Shown piece by piece: positions 1 to 7,988 of a DNA stretch of 64,000 nt; the stretch's first letter is position 1; each line of letters begins with the position of its first letter. The stretch spans positions 62,001 to 126,000 of the forward strand of contig NZ_CAMTIK010000001.1 in assembly GCF_947072685.1 (NCBI RefSeq), in the 5' to 3' direction. The DNA comes from an uncultured Cetobacterium sp. (GTDB taxonomy: Bacteria; Fusobacteriota; Fusobacteriia; Fusobacteriales; Fusobacteriaceae). The translations under genes were made by a program, and so were the position numbers. The notes under the pieces are model-generated. The model made no database searches. It worked only from the letters and a program-made list of their open reading frames with translations, and had not been told where the DNA came from.

Positions 1-646
1 CATTTTTCATCATTATTAGCTCATCACAAAACATAGACGCTAAGTTCAAATCATGTAAAACTGCTACACTTGTAATCTCTCTTTCTAAAACCAAATTTCT
101 TACTCTATTTAAAAGCTCAACTGCATGATTTAAATCTAAAGCTGAGGTAGGTTCATCTAAAAGAAGAACTTTTGGATTTTGAGTCAGAGCTCTTGCCAAA
201 AGGACTCTTTGAAACTCTCCTCCCGAAAGACTCAATGCAACTCTACCTTTAAACTTTGACAGTCCTAAAAAATCCAAATTTTCATCTGCTATTTTCATAT
301 CCTCATATGAATACCCGTCCCAAGATGATTTCAAATGCGGAAGTCTTCCCATAAGAACAAAATCACTGACGTTTAATGTTGTCATAAGGTTTGATTTTTG
401 TGGAACTAAAGATACTATCTTTGCCAACTCTTTTTTTTCTATACCTTTAAAGGTTTGATTATTTATAATCACCTCTCCTGAATCAGATTTTAAATAACCT
501 AAAACATTTTTTAAAAAAGTGGATTTCCCACACCCATTAGGTCCTAATATACCTGTCATTTTCCCCTTTTTTATATTTAAATTTATATTTTTTAAAATCT
601 CTTTTTCACCATATGAAAACTTTAGATTTTTAACTACAACTCCCAT
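1..646 (-). CDS. Haem/iron-chelate ABC transporter ATP-binding protein (3' end cut by window edge)
   Basis: FecE/BtuD/HmuV-type ATPase that would energise the FecCD permease encoded just upstream. Read on the minus strand, the frame is open from an ATG at 646 to the window edge, about 215 codons. It shows a Walker A (GPNGCGKST, about residues 34-42), the signature LSGGE (about 139-143), Walker B LLLDEPTSALD (about 160) and an H-loop HDLNLA (about 198). The family is usually about 250-260 residues, so roughly 40 residues lie beyond base 1. The start codon directly follows the stop of the permease gene, so the two are translationally coupled. Absence from the ORF track simply reflects truncation. 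Substrate is inferred as haem from the neighbouring hutW, hutX and receptor; siderophore or cobalamin cannot be excluded from this protein alone. Confidence 0.9.
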   Translation of the reverse strand, partial: MGVVVKNLKFSYGEKEILKNINLNIKKGKMTGILGPNGCGKSTFLKNVLGYLKSDSGEVIINNQTFKGIEKKELAKIVSLVPQKSNLMTTLNVSDFVLMGRLPHLKSSWDGYSYEDMKIADENLDFLGLSKFKGRVALSLSGGEFQRVLLARALTQNPKVLLLDEPTSALDLNHAVELLNRVRNLVLEREITSVAVLHDLNLASMFCDELIMMKN

Positions 647-1615
647 CTATCTCGCTCCTTTGGATTTAAATGCTAAATATAAAAAGAATGGTGCTCCAAA
701 GAATGCTGTTACAACACCAATTGGAACTTCTACTGGTCCTAGTATAAGTCTTCCGACAGTGTCACAAATCAGTAAAAATAGTGCTCCTGCTAACGCTGCA
801 TTAGGAAGTAACTTTGAGTTTGATGGCCCCACAATCATTCTTATTGAATGGGGTATTATAAGTCCTACAAAACCAATCATTCCTGAAAATGCAACAGAGA
901 ACGCAACAACTAGAGCTGATACAGTTAAAACCTTAACTTTTAATCCTTGAACATCTACTCCTAGCGAATGTGCTTCTTCATCCCCTGATAAAAGTGCATC
1001 TAACTGAGTTCTTTGAACAAAGAAAAATATCATAGAAAAGACTAATGGAACTATCAATATCCCAACCTTTTTCCAAGTTGCTCCTCCTAAATACCCCATC
1101 AACCACATCGTTATTTTAAACGACTCCTCTCCAATCAAGTACATAGCAAATGAAGTGAACGCTCCTATAAATGCAGAAACCGCTATTCCAACTATTAAAA
1201 GTGTTGTTATATCTACCTTTCCTTTTCTATTTGAAAGTTTAAAAATAATAAAAGTACTCAATAAGCAAGACACAAATGCCAAAACTCCATATAAAATATC
1301 TGGTAATTGAAACACATAGGCTATCACTGCTCCAAATGTTGCACTTGCTGCTATTCCTATTATATATGGATCAGCTAATGGATTTTGGAACACGGCCTGA
1401 ACTACAACCCCACTCGATGAGAGCATCATCCCTATCAATAATGCCATTAATATTCTAGGTAAACGTATATCGTAAACAATTGTTTTTATATAATCTGGGG
1501 CTTCACTCATTGTTAGTAATTGTTTCAATGATATAGGAACACTTCCTAAACCAATAGAAAGTATTCCTAAAAATAATATTCCCAGAATTAATATTGTTGG
1601 TAAGTATCTTTTCAT
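647..1615 (-). CDS. FecCD-family ABC transporter permease (haem/iron-chelate uptake)
   Basis: Inner-membrane permease of the BtuC/FecD/HmuU family; it forms the channel with the ATPase that follows. The 322 residues are almost wholly hydrophobic, with an N-terminal membrane segment (about 5-25) and several more in the usual ten-helix pattern. The family region PLADPYIIGIAASATFGAV (about 80-98) and the late GFVGLIIPHSIRM segment, which forms the ATPase-coupling area, are both recognisable. Length is typical. The gene lies 30 bp after the TonB-dependent receptor and abuts the ATPase gene. No periplasmic binding protein is in the window; it may lie beyond base 1. Family call is firm, haem specificity is inferred from context. 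Confidence 0.93.
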   Translation of the reverse strand: MKRYLPTILILGILFLGILSIGLGSVPISLKQLLTMSEAPDYIKTIVYDIRLPRILMALLIGMMLSSSGVVVQAVFQNPLADPYIIGIAASATFGAVIAYVFQLPDILYGVLAFVSCLLSTFIIFKLSNRKGKVDITTLLIVGIAVSAFIGAFTSFAMYLIGEESFKITMWLMGYLGGATWKKVGILIVPLVFSMIFFFVQRTQLDALLSGDEEAHSLGVDVQGLKVKVLTVSALVVAFSVAFSGMIGFVGLIIPHSIRMIVGPSNSKLLPNAALAGALFLLICDTVGRLILGPVEVPIGVVTAFFGAPFFLYLAFKSKGAR

Positions 1616-1645
1616 ATTAATTCTCCTATTTTATTTTCTAAATTA

Positions 1646-3679
1646 TTAAAAATTGTACTTAAATCCTGAATAGATACTTCTTTCTGCCGCAGGATCAAAC
1701 TCTTGTCCATCTGAGCTCACTGAATTATAATATTTTTCATTGAATACATTGTTAATTCCAGCAAAAACTCTCAGTGATTCTGTTGGTTTATAATTTAATG
1801 AAATGTTTGAAACTATATTCTCATTTTGTTTTCCACCTGTATTTTTATTGTTTGTATAGTATCCAGATGAGTAAACTGTATCTAAAATAACATTTAATTT
1901 AGTATTAAATCTATAATCTAATGCTATATTAAATCTATTTGTTGGAACGTTTGCAATCTCTTTCCCTTCAATTTCACTATCTAAATCCTTTAGTATTTTT
2001 GTTTTTACGAACGCATATCCCTCTCTCACTGTCAGCTTTCCTATATACTGCTCAGCATTTAACTCCATTCCGTATCTTCTTGTTTTCCCTATATTATAAG
2101 TTTTGAAATTCATCCCAGTGAAATTTTCAGATGCTATTTCATCTTTTGTTTCTGTTAAATATAGTGCTCCACTGAAAAAACTTCCAAATAAATAGTCTTT
2201 AAATCCTGTTTCATAAGTCATATATGTTTCTGATTCTAAATCGTTGTCTATATACACCCCATTAATTTTATCTACAAGTTGTGAAGGTGTTGGAGATGTA
2301 AATCCTTTCTCCGCTTTAACATATACATTTCCTGTATCTGAGTATAGATAGTTTCCTACAAGTTCATATGCCATATTCTCCATTGTAGTATCTTTTTCTA
2401 TCGATGTTCTACTCGCTATATTTCCGCTAGATAAAGAACCCTTTTTATATGATCTTTTTGTATTGAAGTCTGCATACTCATATCTTATTCCTTGGGTAAA
2501 TTCAAATTTTCCTACTGGATTCGTATTTAAAACAAAAACACTATGTGTTTCTTTTGTCAGGTCATTTCTATATTTTTCTGAGCTAAACATTCTCATCTCA
2601 CTATCTCTAGTTAGATTACTATTGATATAATCATATCCAAATATTAAGTTACTTCCCTCACCGTATTTTAATTTCAATTTCGGTTTAAACCCTATTTTTT
2701 TATCCTTATAATTCATATAGTTTTCAACAGCATAACCCATTTTCCCATAGTTATTAGTACTCTCAATATCTGTTTGTTGATAAAATCCTAGTAAATTAAA
2801 AGTTATATCATCAGTTAATCTATTCTCATAGTTTAAGTTGAACTCATCTTTTGTCGTATTGTTCACTATTAACTGATCATACTTACTTACTAATCCATCA
2901 CTTGTGGGATTATTTAAATTTTCTTTTGTAAGCCCTCTTGGTGAAGTCGCATCCTCATCAAATCTTGAATACTTTAGTGAAATATTTTGTCTTTCCGTCA
3001 TTTTATATTTTAACGTTCCTTCAAAATAGTTTGAATCCGCTTCATCTCCGTCTCTAAAACCTTTATAGTCATCTCTTGAGTAGTTTAAATTTATACCTAA
3101 ATCTCCTATGCTAGTACCATAAGAAACATCCCCTTTTTTTCCACCAAAAGTGTTTATCTCCGAAGATATTGATCCACCATTAAATCCTGCTCCAGATTTT
3201 GTAATAATGTTGATTATTCCCCCTCTAGTTCCTCCACCATAAAGTATCGCTCCTCCTCCAGGAATAACCTCTATTTTTTCAATATTTTCTACTGGAACTG
3301 TATTTATAGGTGTCTTTGCGTGAGATGTATCTAAAAGATTAGCTCCAACTCCATCTACTAATATTTGTACATTCGCAGTTGCCTTGCTTCCTTGTCCTCT
3401 CATATCTATAATAGGGTTTGTAGGATCCCCTATAACATTTATACTTGGAACATCTTTTAACGCTTCCGTTACAGACTTATAATTTTTCTCCTCAATGTCC
3501 TTAGCTGTTATAACTGTCACAGTATTTGTTATATTTCTTTGAGATGTTTCAAACCCCGTTGTTGAAACGACACTCTCATTTAATTTAACCCCTTTATTAG
3601 CTTCTTCAAAAAAAAAGTCTTCATTTCCATAACTCATTGCTGAAACTAATAAACTTAAAATTGCTATTTTCTTATTCAT
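1646..3679 (-). CDS. TonB-dependent outer-membrane receptor, probably for haem
   Basis: Outer-membrane beta-barrel receptor that imports a ligand using TonB/ExbB/ExbD energy. The 677-residue product starts with a signal peptide (MNKKIAILSLLVSAMSYG). A plug domain follows (about 45-160, with VTVITAKDIEEKNY, VPSINVIGD and an IEVIPGGGAILYGGG stretch), then a long barrel rich in alternating aromatic strands. The last residue is Phe (YSGFKYNF), the usual signal for barrel assembly. The gene sits between hutW and the ABC permease in a leftward operon, so haem or a haemoprotein is the likely ligand. I do not see a clear FRAP/NPNL haem-receptor motif, so the substrate is context-based. It could otherwise be a siderophore receptor. 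Confidence 0.92.
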   Translation of the reverse strand: MNKKIAILSLLVSAMSYGNEDFFFEEANKGVKLNESVVSTTGFETSQRNITNTVTVITAKDIEEKNYKSVTEALKDVPSINVIGDPTNPIIDMRGQGSKATANVQILVDGVGANLLDTSHAKTPINTVPVENIEKIEVIPGGGAILYGGGTRGGIINIITKSGAGFNGGSISSEINTFGGKKGDVSYGTSIGDLGINLNYSRDDYKGFRDGDEADSNYFEGTLKYKMTERQNISLKYSRFDEDATSPRGLTKENLNNPTSDGLVSKYDQLIVNNTTKDEFNLNYENRLTDDITFNLLGFYQQTDIESTNNYGKMGYAVENYMNYKDKKIGFKPKLKLKYGEGSNLIFGYDYINSNLTRDSEMRMFSSEKYRNDLTKETHSVFVLNTNPVGKFEFTQGIRYEYADFNTKRSYKKGSLSSGNIASRTSIEKDTTMENMAYELVGNYLYSDTGNVYVKAEKGFTSPTPSQLVDKINGVYIDNDLESETYMTYETGFKDYLFGSFFSGALYLTETKDEIASENFTGMNFKTYNIGKTRRYGMELNAEQYIGKLTVREGYAFVKTKILKDLDSEIEGKEIANVPTNRFNIALDYRFNTKLNVILDTVYSSGYYTNNKNTGGKQNENIVSNISLNYKPTESLRVFAGINNVFNEKYYNSVSSDGQEFDPAAERSIYSGFKYNF

Positions 3680-3705
3680 TATTTAATCCCTCTCCTATTA
3701 ACTTT

Positions 3706-4959
3706 TTATTTTTCTAACGTCCCTTCAACCAATCTCACTAAAACTTCTCTTGAAATGTTATTTCCCCAAAACACGCCATCCTCTGTCAATGTATATGTTT
3801 TTTCATTCTCAACAACATATCCCCCATCTTTTAACTTGGTCATTATCTCTTCAAATATTTTTTTCTCACCATCAATTAAAAATTTTTCAGCTATTTTTTT
3901 CTCTATAACTGGAAATTGAAATAATCCTGTCAATCTATCAAGTCTTTGTTGATGCTCACTTTTCTCAACAAACATAGCCATCTCTTTTTTCATTCTAAAG
4001 ATTGTTATATCATCCACATTTCCACCAGCTCCAACACCTATCGGGAATGTATCTCCACCAAAGCTTCTAGCTTTTATATATCTATATTTATCTCTTCCTT
4101 TTTTAGCTATTTTTGTAAGTTCTAAAAGATAATAATCTCCATCTGAAGTTAACTCCTCTACAAACGCATCATGAAGTTCTCTTTCTCTTTTTAAACTCTC
4201 ATCTAATTTTATCCTATCCTCTTTTATATCCTTTGAAAGTGCCGATCCTTCATGAACCATAAGTGAGTAAAAACTTACACTTCCTAAATCTAACTCTTTA
4301 ACTGTCCTAGCATCACTTCTAACATCCTCTATCTTTTGATCCGGATAGTTATATATTATATCTACACAAACTTCTCCATTGAATTTAATCTTTAAATCTT
4401 TTAACCTTCTTATCGTCTCATCTTTTGCATATGTTCTGTTGTAAAACTTTCTTCCTTCTGTTGTAAAACTTTGTATCCCCACAGAAAGTCTATTTACTCC
4501 ATACCTATTCAGAGTTTCTATTTTCTCATCACTCAAATTGTGAAGTGTCGTCTCTAAAGTAAACTCATAATCTTCCGACAGTTTTATATTCTTTTTTATT
4601 GATTCTAAAATTTTCTCTAGTTGATTATTTTTATAAACAGTTGGAGTTCCACCACCAAAATATATTACATCTACAGGTCTTTCCTTAAAATATCTATACT
4701 GTCCATATTTTTCAAACTCCTTTGCTATATATTCTGCATAGCTATCTAAACTCCCATTCAACTGCTCTCTATTCAAATTACAAAACGAACATATCTTGTC
4801 GCAATAAGGGGTATGTACATATATGACTCTTGGTACATCCTTTGGTTTTTCCGACAATTTATTTAGTAAAATCTCCTCACTCAATCTTTCAGGTGGATAA
4901 TACTTGCTAAATATCCCACTCGAATTATGATGACTCTTAGCCCTTGTTTCAAACTTCAT
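3706..4959 (-). CDS. hutW: HutW/ChuW-type radical SAM protein for anaerobic haem degradation
   Basis: Member of the HemN-like radical SAM family. ChuW/HutW/HmuW enzymes open the haem ring without oxygen by a radical methyl transfer, releasing iron and an anaerobilin. The 417-residue protein has the SAM-cluster motif C53-x3-C57-x2-C60 (PYCDKICSFCN). The fourth Cys typical of true HemN (CxC) is missing. A glycine-rich FGGGTPT follows at about 121-127, and GIQSF later. The Cys motif and the haem-uptake context separate it from HemN and from HemW, which is encoded separately at 51128. It lies between exbD and the receptor gene; the exbD stop is 8 bp upstream and the Shine-Dalgarno overlaps the exbD end. 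The oxidised product's electron donor could be the flavodoxin at 6873. Confidence 0.88.
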   Translation of the reverse strand: MKFETRAKSHHNSSGIFSKYYPPERLSEEILLNKLSEKPKDVPRVIYVHTPYCDKICSFCNLNREQLNGSLDSYAEYIAKEFEKYGQYRYFKERPVDVIYFGGGTPTVYKNNQLEKILESIKKNIKLSEDYEFTLETTLHNLSDEKIETLNRYGVNRLSVGIQSFTTEGRKFYNRTYAKDETIRRLKDLKIKFNGEVCVDIIYNYPDQKIEDVRSDARTVKELDLGSVSFYSLMVHEGSALSKDIKEDRIKLDESLKRERELHDAFVEELTSDGDYYLLELTKIAKKGRDKYRYIKARSFGGDTFPIGVGAGGNVDDITIFRMKKEMAMFVEKSEHQQRLDRLTGLFQFPVIEKKIAEKFLIDGEKKIFEEIMTKLKDGGYVVENEKTYTLTEDGVFWGNNISREVLVRLVEGTLEK

Positions 4960-4966
4960 ATTTCAA

Positions 4967-5404
4967 TCACTTCCCTTTAGTTTCTATATCTATAGCTCTA
5001 GCTCCAGATATTTTTATATCCGACATCACATCTACAATCTCACCATAACTAATCCCCTTATCTGCCAAGATTGATACTCTTTTACTTTCAATTTTTGGTA
5101 AATTTTCTTGAAGTTTTGTTATTAACTCCTCTTTTTTTACATCTATTACAATATCTCCATCTTTTTTTGTAATCTTAATTTTCAACTCATTCTCTTGATT
5201 TAAAATTACAGATATTTTATCAACTACCTCTGTCAGCTCAGATACCTCTGATTTTGGGAGTTCAATTTTCATTCCTCCCATATCATCAAACGTGGTAGCT
5301 ACCATAAAAAATATTAAAAGTAGAAATACCACATCAATAAGTGGTGTTAAATCTGGAGTTAATTGCTTCTTTTGATAGTTCATAAACCCTTTTGATCTAA
5401 ACAT
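4967..5404 (-). CDS. exbD: ExbD/TolR biopolymer transport protein
   Basis: Inner-membrane partner of ExbB that converts proton motive force into TonB movement. The 145-residue protein has one N-terminal membrane segment (about 20-42) containing the family signature LTPLIDVVFLLLIFFMVAT, with the essential membrane Asp in PLIDVVF. A periplasmic domain follows, ending near residue 143. The start at 5404 lies 12 bp after the exbB stop, behind AAAGGGG. An alternative in-frame ATG at MNYQKK, seven residues later, matches typical ExbD N-termini and has its own AAAGGG. Part of the exbB-exbD-hutW-receptor operon, so dedicated to haem uptake rather than Tol function is likely. Confidence 0.95.
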   Translation of the reverse strand: MFRSKGFMNYQKKQLTPDLTPLIDVVFLLLIFFMVATTFDDMGGMKIELPKSEVSELTEVVDKISVILNQENELKIKITKKDGDIVIDVKKEELITKLQENLPKIESKRVSILADKGISYGEIVDVMSDIKISGARAIDIETKGK

Positions 5405-5415
5405 CTGCAGCCCCT

Positions 5416-6036
5416 TTACATCTTTCTTAAAATATTTATAAATTCCACAACATTTTTTTCCATATCAATCATCGCTTTCTCTATTTTCTTTTGATAAAAA
5501 TTATAAAAAATTAAAGCTGGAATAGCCACTGTCAACCCCGATGCTGTTGTTATAAGTGCTTGAGATATACCAAACGCCAGTACTGTCGGATCCCCTGCCC
5601 CATGTTTAGACATAGCTGTAAACGCTCCTATCATACCTGTGACCGTTCCTAAAAGTCCCGCCAAAGGAGTTACATTTGCAGCTATTGCTAATATCCACAT
5701 ATTCTTTTCTAATTTTGGGAGTTCTCTTAGAGCACACTCTCTTGCTTTCTCTTCCAAATAATCATACGTACAGCAACTCATCTTCTCTCCACTATATTCC
5801 ATCAATATCGTTTTCATCACTTTTGATGAGGTATTTTTAAAGTAATCGCATGTTTTTATCGCCCTTTCTTTTTCCCCATTTTTTATAAATTTCTCCAAAT
5901 GACTAATAAGTAACTCCCCATTGTCTTTTTCATTTTTAAAAAAATAGTAACCTCTTTCTAAAATTACACTGAGACCAGCTATAGACAAAAATATAATAAC
6001 AATCATCAATGGTCCCCCAGCTTTTATAAACTCCAT
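5416..6036 (-). CDS. exbB: ExbB/TolQ/MotA-family proton channel
   Basis: Proton-channel subunit of the TonB energising complex. The product has three membrane segments (about 8-28, 105-130 and 150-175). The conserved cytoplasmic-loop/TM2 motif ANVTPLAGLLGTVTGMIGAF precedes TM3 ALITTASGLTVAIPALIFYNF. I moved the start from the track's GTG at 6048 to ATG 6036. The GTG lies inside the GGTGGAGG Shine-Dalgarno, which is well spaced for ATG 6036 and gives 206 residues. It is the first gene of the leftward haem operon, with a strong sigma70-like promoter at 6076-6104. MotA or TolQ alternatives are unlikely given the adjacent exbD and divergent tonB. Confidence 0.95.
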   Translation of the reverse strand: MEFIKAGGPLMIVIIFLSIAGLSVILERGYYFFKNEKDNGELLISHLEKFIKNGEKERAIKTCDYFKNTSSKVMKTILMEYSGEKMSCCTYDYLEEKARECALRELPKLEKNMWILAIAANVTPLAGLLGTVTGMIGAFTAMSKHGAGDPTVLAFGISQALITTASGLTVAIPALIFYNFYQKKIEKAMIDMEKNVVEFINILRKM

Positions 6037-6075
6037 TTTTACCTCCACCTTTAAAATATTTTGATTTTCAAAGTT

Positions 6076-6104
6076 ATTATATATATTTTTTTATGTTCAG
6101 TCAA
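6076..6104 (-). promoter_or_regulatory. Sigma70-like promoter of the exbB haem operon
   Basis: On the minus strand TTGACT (6104-6099) is followed, after exactly 17 bases, by a perfect TATAAT (6081-6076). It points at exbB, whose ATG is about 40 bp downstream. Its -35 box is only 23 bp from the -35 box of the divergent tonB promoter. A single iron or haem repressor bound between them could control both sides, but I see no convincing Fur palindrome. Confidence 0.75.
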
Positions 6105-6127
6105 CAAATTTTTGTAACAAAAATAGT

Positions 6128-6156
6128 TTGATTATTAAAATATTATTTGTTATAAT
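6128..6156 (+). promoter_or_regulatory. Sigma70-like promoter of tonB-flavodoxin
   Basis: TTGATT (6128-6133) and a perfect TATAAT (6151-6156) are 17 bases apart. They are followed after about 35 bp by the tonB ATG at 6191 behind GGAGG. The track's earlier start at 6128 would lie within this promoter, which supports the revised tonB start. Confidence 0.75.
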
Positions 6157-6190
6157 CATTTATACCTTAAAAACATTAAACGGAGGACCC

Positions 6191-6856
6191 ATGAAATTTA
6201 TTATTTTTTCTATAGCTTTACATACAATTATTTTTATTAGTGTTTTTACTTTTGATAATAAAAACAGTTTTGAAATTCAAAATCCAGGTCACAATATAGA
6301 TGCTATAAATATCTCAATGAATCTTTCTCAGAAAATAGTACCTGAAAAAACACAAGAAGAGAGCGTTCAATCTGAACCTGAAATTAAAGCTGAACCTGAT
6401 GTGGTAGCAAAACCCAAACCAAAAGTAGAAGCTAAGCCTAGAGAGATACCTAAATCAAAAGCAATAAAGAAAGCTAGCACAAATAAAACTAACACTGAAG
6501 TTTTGCCATCTAATTCCAATTCAAATAGTCTTATTGAATTATCTAAAGGAATTTTTGCTGCTAAAAATCAAGGTGTAAAAGGGCTTGAATATAAATTTAT
6601 ATCTCAACCTGATCCTGAATATCCTCTTGCTGCTAAAAGAGTTGGATATAATAAAAAAATTTCCATAAAAGTAAGATTTTTAGTTGGTTTAGATGGGAGA
6701 GTTGAAGAGGTTAAATTCTATAATGAAAAGGACTCTTTAGGATTTCAAGCCGAAGTGGAAAAAGTTTTAAAAGAATGGAAACTTACTCAAGTAACACTTG
6801 ATAAAAAACCTATAAAATTATATTTTTATAAAGAATTTAAATTTGACCAAATATAA
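6191..6856 (+). CDS. tonB: TonB energy-transducing protein
   Basis: Periplasm-spanning protein that carries ExbB/ExbD energy to the outer-membrane receptor. From ATG 6191 (Shine-Dalgarno GGAGG 6 bp upstream) it has 221 residues. There is an uncleaved N-terminal anchor (about 2-20, FIIFSIALHTIIFISVFTF), and a Pro/Lys/Glu-rich linker (about 55-95, EPDVVAKPKPKVEAKPREIPK). The C-terminal TonB domain (about 140-220) contains PDPEYPLAAKRVGYN and VRFLVGLDGRVEEVKF. The track's upstream start at 6128 falls in the promoter and is rejected. It is divergent from exbB and is followed by the flavodoxin gene 16 bp later, so TonB and the flavodoxin are co-expressed with the haem system. Confidence 0.92.
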   Translation: MKFIIFSIALHTIIFISVFTFDNKNSFEIQNPGHNIDAINISMNLSQKIVPEKTQEESVQSEPEIKAEPDVVAKPKPKVEAKPREIPKSKAIKKASTNKTNTEVLPSNSNSNSLIELSKGIFAAKNQGVKGLEYKFISQPDPEYPLAAKRVGYNKKISIKVRFLVGLDGRVEEVKFYNEKDSLGFQAEVEKVLKEWKLTQVTLDKKPIKLYFYKEFKFDQI

Positions 6857-6872
6857 ATTGGAGGCATTTACT

Positions 6873-7367
6873 ATGAAAATTTTAATTACTTATTCATCAA
6901 AAACTAGAAATACAGAAAAAGTCGCAAAAGCTATTTTTGAGGGAATACCTAGCGCTGATTTTCTTCCAATCTCAGAAGTTGAGAACTTAGACTATGATCT
7001 AATTATTATAGGAGGATGGATTGATAGAGCAACTTTTGACAGCAACACCTTAGCTTTTTCAAAAAATATTATCAAAAAAAATGTCGCATACTTTTTTACC
7101 CTAGGTGCATATCCTAACTCTGATCATGCTTTAGATTGTGTTAAAAATATTGATACTCTATTGGGTGAAAATGAAAATACCATCACTGGTAGATACTTCT
7201 GTCAGGGGGCTATTGATCCTAAACTTATCTCTTGGTTATCTACACTTCCTAGTGACCACAAGATGTCTCCTAGCGAAGAGAGAAAACAAAGATGGGAGGA
7301 TGCTAAATCTCATCCCAATTCAGAAGATTTAGAAAGAGCTAAAGAGTTTGCAATATCTCTTCTATAA
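6873..7367 (+). CDS. Flavodoxin-family protein, FldH-like, of the haem island
   Basis: Short-chain flavodoxin-like protein of 164 residues. The N-terminus MKILITYSSKTRNTEKVAKAI matches the FMN-phosphate loop pattern (T/S-x-T/S-x-N-T). IIIGGWIDRATFD (about 45-60) and YFFTLGAYPNS (about 71-82) lie where the other flavin loops fall. Start is ATG 6873 behind TTGGAGG; the track's TTG 6843 overlaps tonB and lacks a Shine-Dalgarno. In fusobacteria a flavodoxin of this type (FldH) is known to bind haem or reduce the anaerobilin product of the radical SAM step. Co-transcription with tonB and proximity to hutW and hutX support that role here. It could instead be a general electron donor to HutW. Confidence 0.75.
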   Translation: MKILITYSSKTRNTEKVAKAIFEGIPSADFLPISEVENLDYDLIIIGGWIDRATFDSNTLAFSKNIIKKNVAYFFTLGAYPNSDHALDCVKNIDTLLGENENTITGRYFCQGAIDPKLISWLSTLPSDHKMSPSEERKQRWEDAKSHPNSEDLERAKEFAISLL

Positions 7368-7370
7368 ATA

Positions 7371-7412
7371 AAAAAGTACCTACAAACTAAAAAGAATGTA
7401 GGTACTTTTTTT
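7371..7412. terminator. Bidirectional terminator between the flavodoxin gene and hutX
   Basis: A 13-bp perfect stem (AAAAGTACCTACA with TGTAGGTACTTTT) is flanked by an A run on one side and a T run on the other. It serves both convergent genes. Confidence 0.88.
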
Positions 7413-7881
7413 ATAACGAGTTAAAACTATTTAGGCATTCCTGTATAAGTTCTTTTTTCTCATCTCTAGGTACATATATAGCAAATATCTCTTTTTCATC
7501 TTTTCCATAAAACTTTATAGAATAGCTCTCTCTTCCAAACATAGTATCTTTAACTAAAAATATCTCACTTATCTCTCCCACACTCAGGTGTCCACCGATA
7601 GAAGTCATCTTATCATGAAAATTTAAAAATCCATGAGCATAGAACCCTTTTGGAAATTTATCTTTAATCTCTAAGACAAAATTTGGTGTTACAACCAATA
7701 AAAATACCTGTTCCCACCCTCTTAAAACTTGAAATAGATAGTCTATTTTTTCCACATCAAAGGCTCTCACCGTAGGGGCATTTCTTAAAACCTCTATCAT
7801 TGATATTTCTAACTCCGATGAAATCTTTGACAGTGAAGCCTTCTCATTCATATCTAAAATGTTTTGTATTCTCTTTTTCAT
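7411..7881 (-). CDS. hutX: HutX/ChuX-type cytosolic haem carrier
   Basis: Member of the HutX/HuvX/ChuX family of haem-binding proteins, which move haem in the cytosol and partner with HutW-type enzymes. With the start at ATG 7881 it has 156 residues. An N-terminal helical region carries MKKRIQNILDMNEKASLSKISSELEIS. APTVRAFDVEKIDYLFQVLRGWEQV and the core GFYAHGFLNFHDKMTSIGGHL (about 88-108) are typical of the family. The track's TTG at 7911 is rejected because it lies in the -10 region of a strong promoter, while ATG 7881 has GGAGGG ideally spaced. It faces the flavodoxin gene across a shared terminator and has its own promoter. Confidence 0.88.
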   Translation of the reverse strand: MKKRIQNILDMNEKASLSKISSELEISMIEVLRNAPTVRAFDVEKIDYLFQVLRGWEQVFLLVVTPNFVLEIKDKFPKGFYAHGFLNFHDKMTSIGGHLSVGEISEIFLVKDTMFGRESYSIKFYGKDEKEIFAIYVPRDEKKELIQECLNSFNSL

Positions 7882-7910
7882 CTCTTCCCTCCATTTGTTT
7901 AAGTTATACA

Positions 7911-7939
7911 AATATATTATATTTTAAATATTTTGTCAA
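7911..7939 (-). promoter_or_regulatory. Sigma70-like promoter of hutX
   Basis: On the minus strand a perfect TTGACA (7939-7934) is followed, after 17 bases, by TATATT (7916-7911). The hutX ATG is 30 bp further on. This places the transcription start at about 7904. Confidence 0.7.
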
Positions 7940-7954
7940 TCAAATATTTAAAAT

Positions 7955-7988
7955 ATAAAAAAAGAATGGATTAATAGCTCCATTCTTT
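7955..7988 (-). terminator. Terminator after the YihY/BrkB gene
   Basis: On the minus strand AAGAATGGA pairs with TCCATTCTT across an 8-base loop and runs straight into a T tract of seven. It begins at the stop of the BrkB-family gene and lies upstream of the hutX promoter, insulating the two. Confidence 0.82.

Noticed and set aside
519-950. 143-codon plus-strand ORF over the ABC transporter genes
   Set aside because: It is antisense to the ATPase and permease, which show clear family motifs. It has no Shine-Dalgarno and a composition typical of a shadow frame. The same applies to the other small antisense and out-of-frame ORFs in the track.
6041-6160. Possible Fur box between exbB and tonB
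   Set aside because: The AT-rich stretch has TGATTAT and ATAATCAT fragments, but none forms a 19-bp palindrome close to the Fur consensus. Not reported as a site.
7882-7911. TTG start of hutX as given in the track
   Set aside because: It lies in the -10 box of a strong promoter. The ATG at 7881 with GGAGGG is the start.
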